The position numbers were made by a program, and so were the translations under genes. This document shows positions 8,387-15,728 of a stretch of DNA of 41,753 nt, one piece after another. Position 1 is the stretch's first letter. Each line of letters begins with the position of its first letter. A model generated the notes under the pieces. That model saw only the letters and a program-made list of their open reading frames with translations, was not told the DNA's origin and did not search any database. Origin of the DNA: JBBDLF01 sp040879025 (GTDB lineage: Bacteria > Pseudomonadota > Gammaproteobacteria > Pseudomonadales > Pseudohongiellaceae); contig JBBDLF010000007.1 of assembly GCA_040879025.1 (NCBI GenBank), positions 1-41,753 of the forward strand, read 5' to 3'.

Positions 8387-9196
8387 TCAAGCCGGTTTGT
8401 GGCCGATGTGAATGGCACAGACACCCCCCATCACGTTGTGGTAACGGGCATCAACAAATCCTGCTCGGGATATCATTTCCAGCAACGCCTCCTGGTCGGG
8501 GTGCATGCGAATGGATTCCACCAGATAACGATAACTGTCGGAGTCGCCGGTAACCAGTTTGCCTACCGATGGCCACAGCGTTGAGCAGGCCTGGTACGCC
8601 TTGCGCAGTACCGGATTGGCGGGACTGGAAAATTCCAGCACCACCGCACGGCCACCGGGTTTGAGTGTTCTGAACATCGACCGTAACGCCGCTTCCTTGT
8701 CGGTTACATTGCGCAGGCCATAAGCCATACAGATGCAGTCGAAGGAGGCATCGGCGAATGGCAGTTGCTCGGCATCCACCTGTGCAAATGAAATATTCTC
8801 GCCGCCGCCACCGTCGATGATTCTGTCGCGTCCGACCCGCAGCATGGAATCGTTGATGTCGGCCAGCACGACTCGACCCTGGTCGCCCACCAACGGAGAG
8901 AATCGGAGACTGAAATCACCGGTTCCGCCAGCGAGGTCCAATACCCAGTGGTTTTTTCTGACAGCGCTGAGTTCGACTGTAAAACGTTTGATCAGACGAT
9001 GGCTGCCCAACGACATGAGGTCGTTCATCACGTCGTATTTGTTTGCCACCGAGTGAAAAACCTGACCGACCCGTTCCGACTTTTCTGCGACAGCTACCTG
9101 CTGATATCCGAAGTGCGTTGTGGGTTCGTGTGGTTTGCCTTCGGGCTTGGCCCCGGCGTCGGTCCGTGCGCCGCCGGGCGGCTTTTCAGTAACCAT
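8387..9196 (-). CDS. ubiE: Bifunctional demethylmenaquinone/2-methoxy-6-polyprenyl-1,4-benzoquinol methyltransferase UbiE
   Basis: The SAM-dependent C-methyltransferase of ubiquinone and menaquinone synthesis. The Rossmann SAM motif LDLAGGTGD is at residues 86-94. The UbiE signatures flanking it are present: VFHSVANKYDVMNDLMSLGSHR and the later GLRNVTDKEAALRSM and RVLEF-type segment (GGRAVVLEFSS). Length is 269 aa; the first 25 or so residues are a Pro/Gly/charged extension not needed for the fold. It begins 22 bp after the DUF971 gene and is followed by ubiJ and ubiB, so all three Ubi proteins are probably made from the hslVU-initiated transcript or an internal promoter not recognised here. 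Confidence 0.96.
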   Translation of the reverse strand: MVTEKPPGGARTDAGAKPEGKPHEPTTHFGYQQVAVAEKSERVGQVFHSVANKYDVMNDLMSLGSHRLIKRFTVELSAVRKNHWVLDLAGGTGDFSLRFSPLVGDQGRVVLADINDSMLRVGRDRIIDGGGGENISFAQVDAEQLPFADASFDCICMAYGLRNVTDKEAALRSMFRTLKPGGRAVVLEFSSPANPVLRKAYQACSTLWPSVGKLVTGDSDSYRYLVESIRMHPDQEALLEMISRAGFVDARYHNVMGGVCAIHIGHKPA

Positions 9197-9218
9197 GGTA
9201 TGTCCTGAGTCTGTAGGT

Positions 9219-9629
9219 TTACCTGTCTTCAGGCAGTGGTTTTATGGTAACCACCCGGGTATCGGCTGGCAACGGTTCACGGCTGGCGCCGGCCCGCTGT
9301 AACCGGTCCAGGTAGTCCTGCCAGAGCCGGGGCTGGTCATCCCCGAGTTCCCGGAGATATTTCCAGCTATAGATGCCGCTGGCATGACCATCATCAAATG
9401 CCGGACGAATGGCATAACTGCCCATGGGTTCCAGGCTCGTGATGCGCACGTCACGCTTGCCGGTCTGCAACACCTCCCGGCCTTTGCCGTGGCCTCTGAC
9501 CTCGGCGGATGGAGAGTAGACGCGCAGGTATTCAGCCGGCAGTTTATGAAGGCTGCCGTCGTCGTAACGCAGTTCCAGCACGCCGGATTGGCGGTGCAGG
9601 ATCACGTCTTTTGGATGCTCGTGGGTCAT
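9219..9629 (-). CDS. DUF971 (gamma-butyrobetaine hydroxylase-like N-terminal) domain protein
   Basis: A 136-aa single-domain protein of the DUF971/GBBH-like N-terminal family, whose domain elsewhere binds a metal and precedes dioxygenases. Family features are visible: VLELRYDDGSLHKLPAEYLRVYSPSAEVRGHG near the N-terminus and the GIYSWKYLREL block around residues 84-94. No oxygenase domain is attached. It sits between hslU (26 bp upstream) and ubiE (22 bp downstream), a position kept in many gammaproteobacteria. The biochemical role of the stand-alone form is unknown to me, and I infer only a link to proteolysis or quinone metabolism by position. Confidence 0.9.
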   Translation of the reverse strand: MTHEHPKDVILHRQSGVLELRYDDGSLHKLPAEYLRVYSPSAEVRGHGKGREVLQTGKRDVRITSLEPMGSYAIRPAFDDGHASGIYSWKYLRELGDDQPRLWQDYLDRLQRAGASREPLPADTRVVTIKPLPEDR

Positions 9630-9655
9630 GGTGCGTAAAGGTTATGCCAGGTTCG

Positions 9656-10990
9656 CTAGAGAATAAAACGGCTTAAATCCTCATCATTAGCCAGTTCACC
9701 CAGTTGTTTCTCGACATAGACTTCATCGATTACCAGTTCCTGCGTGTCTCCGATCGCTATGTCGGCGGCGTCATAGGACACATCTTCGAGCAGTCTCTCC
9801 ATGACTGTATGCAGGCGCCTGGCACCGATATTTTCGGTGCGCTCATTGACACGCCAGGCCGTCTCGGCGATTTTGGCGATGCCGTCTTTTGTGAACCGGA
9901 TCTTTAGTCCCTCGGTCGCCAAAAGCGCCCGGTATTGTTCCGTCAAGCAGGCATCGGGTTCTTCCAGAATGCGCTCGAAATCCTCAGCGGTCAATGCATC
10001 CAGTTCAACGCGTATCGGCAATCTGCCCTGTAACTCGGGAATCAGATCGGAAGGCTTGCTGAGATGAAACGCGCCGGATGCCACAAACAATATATGGTCG
10101 GTCTGCACGCTGCCGTATTTGGTTGTGACAGTTGACCCCTCTATCAATGGCAGCAGGTCTCTCTGCACTCCTTCGCGCGAAATGCCGCCTGTGCCTTGTT
10201 CATTTCGATTGGTTACCTTGTCGATTTCATCGATGAACACGATGCCTGTCTGTTCCGTAGCCTCGACCGCCCGGTTTCTGATGTCCTCTTCATTAATAAG
10301 TTTTGCCGCTTCTTCATCCTTCAGCACTTTCAGTGCTACTTTGACCGTCATGCGTCGGGAGCGCTTTTTGCCACTGTTCATATTGGAGAACATGCTCCTG
10401 AGCTGATTGGTCATGTCCTCCAACCCAGGAGGCGCCATGATTTCCACGCCGGAAAGTGATTCCGCCACCTTCACATCAACTTCCTTCTCGTCGAGCAGGC
10501 CTTCTCTCAGTTTTTTACGGAACACCTGCCGGGTGGTTGACTGAGCTTCGTCCGTGCGATTTTCCTCGGAGCGCGCCTGGGGTAACAGCACATCGAGTAT
10601 CCGTTCCTCCGCCAGATCTTCCGCCAGGTGCTGAACTTTATGGATTTCCTCCTCTCGCAGCATCTTGACGGCCACATCGACAAGATCACGAATAATGGAT
10701 TCCACGTCACGGCCGACGTATCCCACTTCGGTGAACTTGGTTGCTTCCACCTTGATGAAGGGGGCGTGCGCGAGTCTTGCAAGCCGCCGGGCTATTTCGG
10801 TTTTACCGACTCCGGTTGGACCTATCATCAGGATGTTCTTGGGGAAAATTTCCACGCGCAACTGTTCATCCAGTTGCATTCTTCGCCAGCGGTTGCGCAG
10901 GGCAATAGCTACAGCCCGTTTGGCTGCAGACTGTCCGACAATATGTTTGTCCAGTTCCGAGGTGATTTCTCTGGGTGTCATTACAGACAT
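9656..10990 (-). CDS. hslU: HslU (ClpY), ATPase subunit of the HslVU protease
   Basis: An AAA+ unfoldase that forms hexamers, recognises substrates and feeds them into HslV. The 444-aa length is typical. Walker A GPTGVGKT is at residues 57-64, Walker B VFIDEID near 250, followed by the sensor segment LFVASGAF and arginine-finger region ELQGRLPIRVEL. The intermediate I-domain lies between the two Walker motifs, and the C-terminus ends SRFIL, the tail that inserts into HslV. The ATG at 10990 follows AGGA and begins three bases after the hslV stop, so the two are translationally coupled. Confidence 0.97.
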   Translation of the reverse strand: MSVMTPREITSELDKHIVGQSAAKRAVAIALRNRWRRMQLDEQLRVEIFPKNILMIGPTGVGKTEIARRLARLAHAPFIKVEATKFTEVGYVGRDVESIIRDLVDVAVKMLREEEIHKVQHLAEDLAEERILDVLLPQARSEENRTDEAQSTTRQVFRKKLREGLLDEKEVDVKVAESLSGVEIMAPPGLEDMTNQLRSMFSNMNSGKKRSRRMTVKVALKVLKDEEAAKLINEEDIRNRAVEATEQTGIVFIDEIDKVTNRNEQGTGGISREGVQRDLLPLIEGSTVTTKYGSVQTDHILFVASGAFHLSKPSDLIPELQGRLPIRVELDALTAEDFERILEEPDACLTEQYRALLATEGLKIRFTKDGIAKIAETAWRVNERTENIGARRLHTVMERLLEDVSYDAADIAIGDTQELVIDEVYVEKQLGELANDEDLSRFIL

Positions 10991-10993
10991 GTA

Positions 10994-11548
10994 TTAGTCC
11001 TGTGGGCTCGCGAATTCCAGCTCTTCGATAACATGTTTATGATTGGTATAGACGCAGATATCCGCGGCGATGCCGAGGCTCTTCTCGACAATGTGGCGCG
11101 CGTCAAGGTCGGTATTCTGGTACAGCGCCCGGGCCGCCGACAATGCAAAGGGGCCGCCGGACCCGATCGCCATGATGGAATCGTCCGGTTCGATAACATC
11201 ACCGTTACCACTGATGATAAGCGACGCTTCATTATCGGCTACCACCAGCAGGGCTTCGAGCCGCCGCAACATTCGTTCGGTGCGCCACAGTTTGGCAAGC
11301 TCCACCGCGGCCCGGATGAGTTTCCCATGATGCTTGTCCAGTTGTTCCTCAAACCGTTCGAACAGCGTGAACGCATCCGCCGTACCACCGGCAAACCCGG
11401 CAATCACCCGGTCCTTGTGCAGGCGCCGCACTTTACGGGCGGTGGCTTTCATAACGGTGCTTCCCTGAGACACCTGACCGTCACCGCCAATGACCACTTT
11501 ATTGCCACGCCGCACGGAGACGATGGTCGTACCCTTGAACTGATCCAA
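10994..11548 (-). CDS. hslV: HslV (ClpQ), peptidase subunit of the HslVU protease
   Basis: A proteasome-beta-like N-terminal threonine peptidase. The translation MDQFKG-TTIVSVRR shows the short propeptide; cleavage exposes Thr7 as nucleophile. The conserved GGDGQVSQG and the Gly-rich GSGGPFALSAARAL block are present, and length (184 aa) is normal. The start is the rare codon TTG at 11546-11548, supported by GGGAGA upstream at suitable spacing and by the position of the catalytic threonine; no ATG fits. A weak start may tune HslV relative to HslU. Transcription probably begins at the sigma-32-like promoter 130 bp upstream. Confidence 0.97.
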   Translation of the reverse strand: MDQFKGTTIVSVRRGNKVVIGGDGQVSQGSTVMKATARKVRRLHKDRVIAGFAGGTADAFTLFERFEEQLDKHHGKLIRAAVELAKLWRTERMLRRLEALLVVADNEASLIISGNGDVIEPDDSIMAIGSGGPFALSAARALYQNTDLDARHIVEKSLGIAADICVYTNHKHVIEELEFASPQD

Positions 11549-11582
11549 AACTTATTCTCCCGGTGGCCTCGGTGAGTCTACA

Positions 11583-11626
11583 GGCAGGTTCATTCGCTGA
11601 TCGGAAATGATCACGTCAAGCCTGCC
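11583..11626 (-). promoter_or_regulatory. Nested hairpin in the hslVU 5' leader
   Basis: Within the predicted untranslated leader, GGCAGG (11583-11588) pairs with CCTGCC (11621-11626). Inside it TGATC (11598-11602) pairs with GATCA (11609-11613) over a 6-base loop. No T-run follows in the direction of transcription, so it is not a terminator. I recall that a 5'-leader stem-loop affecting mRNA stability was described for E. coli hslVU; whether this is its counterpart is inference. Confidence 0.4.
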
Positions 11627-11637
11627 AGCTTACCCTT

Positions 11638-11666
11638 CAACGACAAAGGTAAACAACGACAAAGGT
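11638..11666. repeat. Tandem 13-bp direct repeat in the hslV leader
   Basis: CAACGACAAAGGT occurs at 11638-11650 and again at 11654-11666 (period 16). Both copies lie just downstream of the predicted transcription start of hslVU. It could be a protein-binding pair or a recent slippage duplication. Confidence 0.75.
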
Positions 11667-11677
11667 GAATAGAAGGG

Positions 11678-11706
11678 ATATGGGGTGAAAGGCGGGCTAA
11701 TTCAAG
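11678..11706 (-). promoter_or_regulatory. Sigma-32 (heat-shock) type promoter for hslVU
   Basis: On the minus strand CTTGAAT (11700-11706) is followed after 14 bp by CCCCATAT (11678-11685). The consensus as I know it is CTTGAAA, 11-16 bp, CCCCATNT, so -35 matches six of seven bases and -10 matches fully. The -35 falls in the last codons (Asn-Leu-Asn-stop) of the SPOR gene, so the coding end doubles as promoter. hslVU is a classic sigma-32 target in E. coli, which makes a chance match unlikely. Predicted start of transcription is near 11670, leaving a leader of about 120 bases. Confidence 0.85.
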
Positions 11707-12332
11707 TTTTCTGCCGTTTCGTTAGCGCTCTCGGTCGCGTTCAGGCTTAACCGAATGCTGCTGATACTGTTTGAGCGGAGAACCCGTTCCGCCTGCTCCA
11801 GTTGTTCCTGACCGGTAAACGGGCCCGACTGGACCAGATAAAGCGTGCGCCCGGCGGATACTCGTTGACTGACAACAGCCTGCAGTTGAAGCGATTCCAG
11901 CAGGGACTTTCGGGTTGCGGCATTGGCCGGACTTTCAAACACGCCCGTCTGCAACATGTACCGCGCTCCTTCCCGCTCGGCGATGGATCGCGCCACCGTT
12001 GCGCCCTGCTGGACCGCGCCGGGGTCTACCGGCACTACGTAGTTGGGCAATTCGTTATAGAATTCAAGCTGGAATGCTTCATTGGCGACGACATCAGAAG
12101 TCACCTCGGCATCAGGTTCGAGTACCTCGGCATGGGTTTCAGCCGGCTCGGCAATCACGGTCACCGTCAGTGGAGGTACATGACCTGACAGATAGAGCAA
12201 AAAGCAGGCAAAGACGCCGATCGCAAGGCCGGTTACCAGTCCGGTGAACAGCAGGGTCCAGGCGGGCGGAGCTTCGGCAGGCTTTTGCTCGACCACAGGC
12301 TCGGGGCGTATTTTGGCGAAATCGTGCGTCAT
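11697..12332 (-). CDS. FtsN-like SPOR domain membrane protein
   Basis: A bitopic inner-membrane protein with a peptidoglycan-binding SPOR domain, in the position where pseudomonads carry an FtsN-like gene between priA/argS and hslV. The 211-aa protein has a short cytoplasmic N-terminus, a transmembrane helix at about residues 26-48 (WTLLFTGLVTGLAIGVFACFLLY), a periplasmic acidic linker and a C-terminal SPOR domain (about 122-200, with YMLQTGVFESPANA and TLYLVQSGPFTGQEQ). Such proteins bind denuded glycan at division sites. It lacks strong similarity outside SPOR, so the name ftsN is not assigned. Its last codons overlap the hslVU heat-shock promoter. Ribosome binding site is weak. Confidence 0.88.
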   Translation of the reverse strand: MTHDFAKIRPEPVVEQKPAEAPPAWTLLFTGLVTGLAIGVFACFLLYLSGHVPPLTVTVIAEPAETHAEVLEPDAEVTSDVVANEAFQLEFYNELPNYVVPVDPGAVQQGATVARSIAEREGARYMLQTGVFESPANAATRKSLLESLQLQAVVSQRVSAGRTLYLVQSGPFTGQEQLEQAERVLRSNSISSIRLSLNATESANETAENLN

Positions 12333-12452
12333 GTCACTGCCGGTTTATTGGTTTGCATGCAGGGGCCGCCATTATTGCGAATAATAAAAGAAGCCACCAC
12401 AATTATCGGTTCATCGGCGGCGGGCTTGATGACGGGTTTGCGCGGAGCGTCT

Positions 12453-14690
12453 CTAAATCAGGTCCTGGGGATCCACATCGACGCACCAGCGAACCATTCT
12501 GGCGCCTTTAAGCTGATCAATTTTGGGACATACCGCTGCCAACAGTTTTTGCAGATGTCCGCGTGAAGAATTTTTGACGAGTAACTGCATTCGGTAACGG
12601 CCGGCTCTACGCTCCATCGGAGACGGCAATGGGCCCTGAATTTCGGTACCCGGAAAGTCGCCGGTGTGGAGCGAATCACGGCACATTTGGTTGACACTAT
12701 TGAGAAAATCGATGGCGGGTCCGGGTTCATGGGATTCAGCCCGAAGCAGTGCGAGGTAGCTGTAGGGTGGCATGCGAGCTGCTTTTCGCTCTGCCAGAAT
12801 CTGATCCGCAATCTGCGGGTAATCGAATGCCGCCAACGCCTGCAATGTCGCATGCGTGCCATGACGGGTCTGAATAACCACCTCGCCGGTCTGTGCGGCC
12901 CGGCCTGATCTGCCGGCCACCTGGATAAGCAACTGCGCCATATGTTCCTGTCCTCGAAAGTCAGCGCTGAACAGGCCCCGGTCTGCATCCAGAATAAGGA
13001 CAAGTGTCACCTTGGGAAAGTGATGACCCTTGGCTAACATCTGGGTCCCCAGGAGAATACACGGTTTGCCCTCATGCACCTGGTCCAACAGTTTCTGAAG
13101 GGCCAGCTTGCGGCGAGTGGAGTCGCGGTCGACGCGCACCACGGGATACTCGGGAAACAGATCCTGCAAGGAAGCTTCGCTTCTTTCAGTTCCCATTCCC
13201 AGGGCTTGAAGCTGACGTGACTGGCAATCGCTGCAATGCGCAGGGAGAGCGCTGGCTGTGTCACAATGATGACAGTGCAGGGACGGGGGCGTTTTATGCA
13301 CGGTAAGCTGGGTGTCGCAGCCGCGGCATTCATATATCCAGCCACAATCGCTGCATTGCAGCACGGGGGCAAATCCCCGCCGGTTGAGAAACACCAACAC
13401 CTGGTAATTTCGCTCCAGATGCCGCTTCATCTTTTGCAGCACCGGCGCGGCAATGCCTGCCTGAAAATCCTCACCGTATGCATCGTGGAGTATCACCTTG
13501 GGATTGGTGGCACCCCCCGCACGCTGGTGCAGTCGCAGGTGGTGAAATTTACCGCTGCGGGCATTGTGCAGGCTTTCCAGACTGGGAGTGGCAGACCCAA
13601 GGACAACTGTAATGTTCTCTTCCCGGGCTCTCATGACCGCCAGATCCCGGGCGGAATACCTGAAACCGTCCTGTTGTTTGAATGACCCGTCATGCTCTTC
13701 GTCCACCACGATGATGCCCGGTTTCGCCATGGGTGCGAACACTGCCGAACGGGTACCGATGATGATTCCCGCGCTGCCCGATTGCATTTGCTGCCAGGCG
13801 CGCAGACGTTCGATGGCCGTGAGGCCGGAATGCATAACAGCCACAGGACAGGCAAACCGTTGCCGGAAGTGGTGGATGGTCTGCGGCGTGAGGCTGATCT
13901 CGGGCACCAGGATCATGGCCTGGCGATCGCGTCGCAGGCAACCGGCAATTGCGTGCAGGTACACTTCTGTTTTGCCACTTCCGGTTACCCCTTCCAGCAG
14001 AAAGCAGGAAAACCCCTCCGCCCGCTCTATTCTGTCTATGGCATTGCGTTGGTCTGGGTTGACCTGCAGCGCGTCAATCTGCGCGCCGTCCGCTGGGAAC
14101 ACAGGCGTTTTCTCGGGAATGGCATCTACGCTTTCGATAAATCCTCGTTGCTGAAGTTGCCGCAACACCCGGCTTTCAAAGCCACGCTTCCGGCAATCGG
14201 TGAGAGTGAGGGGGCCACTGCTAATCAATGTCCGCAGCAATGCCTGTTGTCTGGGCGCCCGCTGCAATTCTTCGGCATCGGTGTTCGCTTGTGACGTCGC
14301 TCGCCAGGCAATCGGTGCAGGTGTCTTCATGCATCGGGTGGTGCGCAGCACTGAGGGTAGCGCCGTGCTGAACACTTCTCCCACCGGGTGCTGGTAATAG
14401 GCGGCAGCCCACTGCAACAGGCGCATCAGGGCGGGAGAAAACGCCGGAGATTCATCCAGCAGGTTATAAGCGCGCCGCAGACGCCCCACGGCAACATTGG
14501 CTGTTTGCGATGTTTCCAGTAACACACCGACCAGTTTGCGTCGGCCGAACGGGACAAGTAATCGCATACCGGGTTGCCACTGCGCGGCTTCGCTGGTTGG
14601 CGGTGGCAGATAATCAAAGGTACTACGCAGCGGTGAGGGAATGGCCACTCGCAACACTGGTTCGCCATCGCGATCAATCGCTTTTGTCAT
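12453..14690 (-). CDS. priA: Primosomal protein N', replication restart helicase PriA
   Basis: A 3'-to-5' superfamily 2 helicase that binds stalled forks and reloads the replisome. The 745-aa protein begins with the DNA-binding part (VLRVAIPSPLRSTFDYLPP). The helicase core follows: Walker A GVTGSGKTEVYL, DEEH Walker B (VVDEEHDGSFKQQ), and GSATPSLES. A zinc region with eight cysteines lies in and after LQCSDCGWIYECRGCDTQ and ends near HCSDCQS. Late helicase motifs include GTQMLAKGHHFPKVTLV and QVAGRSGRA. No argS follows, unlike pseudomonads; the SPOR gene starts 120 bp further on. That gap holds a perfect AT-rich palindrome (12371-12385) of unknown meaning. Confidence 0.97.
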   Translation of the reverse strand: MTKAIDRDGEPVLRVAIPSPLRSTFDYLPPPTSEAAQWQPGMRLLVPFGRRKLVGVLLETSQTANVAVGRLRRAYNLLDESPAFSPALMRLLQWAAAYYQHPVGEVFSTALPSVLRTTRCMKTPAPIAWRATSQANTDAEELQRAPRQQALLRTLISSGPLTLTDCRKRGFESRVLRQLQQRGFIESVDAIPEKTPVFPADGAQIDALQVNPDQRNAIDRIERAEGFSCFLLEGVTGSGKTEVYLHAIAGCLRRDRQAMILVPEISLTPQTIHHFRQRFACPVAVMHSGLTAIERLRAWQQMQSGSAGIIIGTRSAVFAPMAKPGIIVVDEEHDGSFKQQDGFRYSARDLAVMRAREENITVVLGSATPSLESLHNARSGKFHHLRLHQRAGGATNPKVILHDAYGEDFQAGIAAPVLQKMKRHLERNYQVLVFLNRRGFAPVLQCSDCGWIYECRGCDTQLTVHKTPPSLHCHHCDTASALPAHCSDCQSRQLQALGMGTERSEASLQDLFPEYPVVRVDRDSTRRKLALQKLLDQVHEGKPCILLGTQMLAKGHHFPKVTLVLILDADRGLFSADFRGQEHMAQLLIQVAGRSGRAAQTGEVVIQTRHGTHATLQALAAFDYPQIADQILAERKAARMPPYSYLALLRAESHEPGPAIDFLNSVNQMCRDSLHTGDFPGTEIQGPLPSPMERRAGRYRMQLLVKNSSRGHLQKLLAAVCPKIDQLKGARMVRWCVDVDPQDLI

Positions 14691-14801
14691 AGGGTGCTGC
14701 TCACGGCATGGTTGAAGGCAACTCGCATACTCGGGTTCAGCGGCGGGCGAGCTGGCATGGTAAAGTCAATTCATGGAGCGTACAACCCGGCCGGGCCGCG
14801 A

Positions 14802-14832
14802 TTGTATCGGCCGGTGCCAATTGGTTTATACT
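14802..14832 (+). promoter_or_regulatory. Weak promoter candidate for the chorismate mutase gene
   Basis: TTGTAT (14802-14807) and TATACT (14827-14832) are separated by 19 bp in the 260-bp divergent space between priA and the chorismate mutase gene. The -10 is good but the spacer is long. I see no other feature in 14691-14950. Confidence 0.25.
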
Positions 14833-14950
14833 GCACCAGTTCCCGAACCGGCTCCAGTGCGCCGCCCGCCGCTGGCTTCCGCAGTGACTCCTGGCCTGAA
14901 GCGCGATTGACCCCGCAGGCAAATAGCATGGGCAATGAGGACTCAGTCTG

Positions 14951-15250
14951 ATGACGGCCGATACCGTCCCTGAAGCATTACTTGAAGCCAGGGAGAAAAT
15001 AGACAAAATTGACAGGCAACTGGTTGCATTGATGGCTGATCGCTTTCGGCTCACGTACCAGGTTGGTCAGTTAAAAGCCAGTACCGCCATGGAGGCGGTG
15101 GACCCGGAGCGGGAGGCGCGGAAGCTCGCCGAGATTCGGGCCTTGTGCGAACAGTACAGGCTGGACCCTGACTTTGTGGCGGGAATATTTGAGCAAATCA
15201 TGCAGGAGGTGGTCCGTAATCACCGGCTACTCAGGGAACAGGGTCGCTAG
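14951..15250 (+). CDS. Stand-alone AroQ-type chorismate mutase
   Basis: Converts chorismate to prephenate, the branch point to phenylalanine and tyrosine. The 99-aa all-helical protein is one AroQ domain with no fused dehydratase or dehydrogenase. By offset to E. coli P-protein numbering it keeps most active-site residues: R14 (R11), R31 (R28), K42 (K39), D51 (D48), R54 (R51) and E55 (E52). The C-terminal helix reads QEVVRNHRLL, so positions equivalent to S84 and Q88 appear as V87 and H91, a difference from the E. coli enzyme. ATG at 14951 follows GAGG at rather long spacing. It lies divergent from priA and 178 bp before rpmE, with no other aromatic gene beside it. Confidence 0.9.
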   Translation: MTADTVPEALLEAREKIDKIDRQLVALMADRFRLTYQVGQLKASTAMEAVDPEREARKLAEIRALCEQYRLDPDFVAGIFEQIMQEVVRNHRLLREQGR

Positions 15251-15336
15251 CCCGGACTAGGTGGCCGGTCCTGTACACAAGACAGCGCCGGATACGGCCC
15301 GACCAGGCTTAAAATTCACCATCTTTCGCATGAGCC

Positions 15337-15364
15337 TTGCGTATCCAACGTAGTTTGATAGAAT
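15337..15364 (+). promoter_or_regulatory. Extended -10 promoter of rpmE
   Basis: TTGCGT (15337-15342), 16-bp spacer, then TAGAAT (15359-15364) preceded by TG one base upstream (extended -10, TGATAGAAT). Predicted transcription start near 15371, so the rpmE leader is about 58 bases and consists almost wholly of the duplicated segment described next. Confidence 0.65.
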
Positions 15365-15375
15365 GCTCGCCCGCT

Positions 15376-15421
15376 CTGGCGACACCCAATTCGAGGCCCG
15401 CTGGCGACACCCAATTCGAGG
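15376..15421 (+). repeat. Direct duplication covering the rpmE Shine-Dalgarno
   Basis: A 21-bp sequence at 15376-15396 is repeated exactly at 15401-15421 (period 25). Each copy starts CTGGCGACAC and ends in GAGG. The second GAGG (15418-15421) is the Shine-Dalgarno seven bases before the rpmE ATG; the first lies 25 bases further upstream. The leader therefore carries two ribosome-binding elements, only one near a start codon. Confidence 0.9.
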
Positions 15422-15428
15422 TACCGTT

Positions 15429-15638
15429 ATGAAACCCGAAATTCACCCCAAGTACGCTACCATCAAGGCAACCTGTAGCTGCGGTAATGTGATCGAAACC
15501 AAGTCCACGTTGGGAAAGGACATACTGATTGAGGTGTGCTCAGACTGCCACCCGTTCTATACAGGTAAACAGAAGATTCTCGACAGCGGTGGTCGAGTTG
15601 ACCGCTTCAAGAAACGGTTCGGCACCCGCAAGGTCTGA
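15429..15638 (+). CDS. rpmE: 50S ribosomal protein L31, zinc-binding form
   Basis: A large-subunit ribosomal protein at the 50S/30S bridge. The protein begins MKPEIHPKYATIKATCSCGN and is 69 aa. Four cysteines (C16, C18, C37, C40) mark the zinc-containing type, which is replaced by a Cys-less paralogue under zinc starvation in bacteria that carry both. The ending GGRVDRFKKRFGTRK is diagnostic. ATG at 15429 is supported by GAGG and by homology; a frame opening at 15363 would translate the leader duplication. It converges with mrcA across 90 bp. Confidence 0.97.
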   Translation: MKPEIHPKYATIKATCSCGNVIETKSTLGKDILIEVCSDCHPFYTGKQKILDSGGRVDRFKKRFGTRKV

Positions 15639-15728
15639 TTCCTGTCGCTCGCCCGCGGAATTGCTCCTGCAGGATGCTCCAGACCGGTCCCTCCCAAACC
15701 AGACCCCGAAACCGAAAGCCGGGACTGC

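Noticed and set aside
12371..12385. AT-rich perfect palindrome as a terminator of priA
   Set aside because: The stem is only A-T pairs and no T-run follows in the priA direction, so it is unlikely to terminate transcription.
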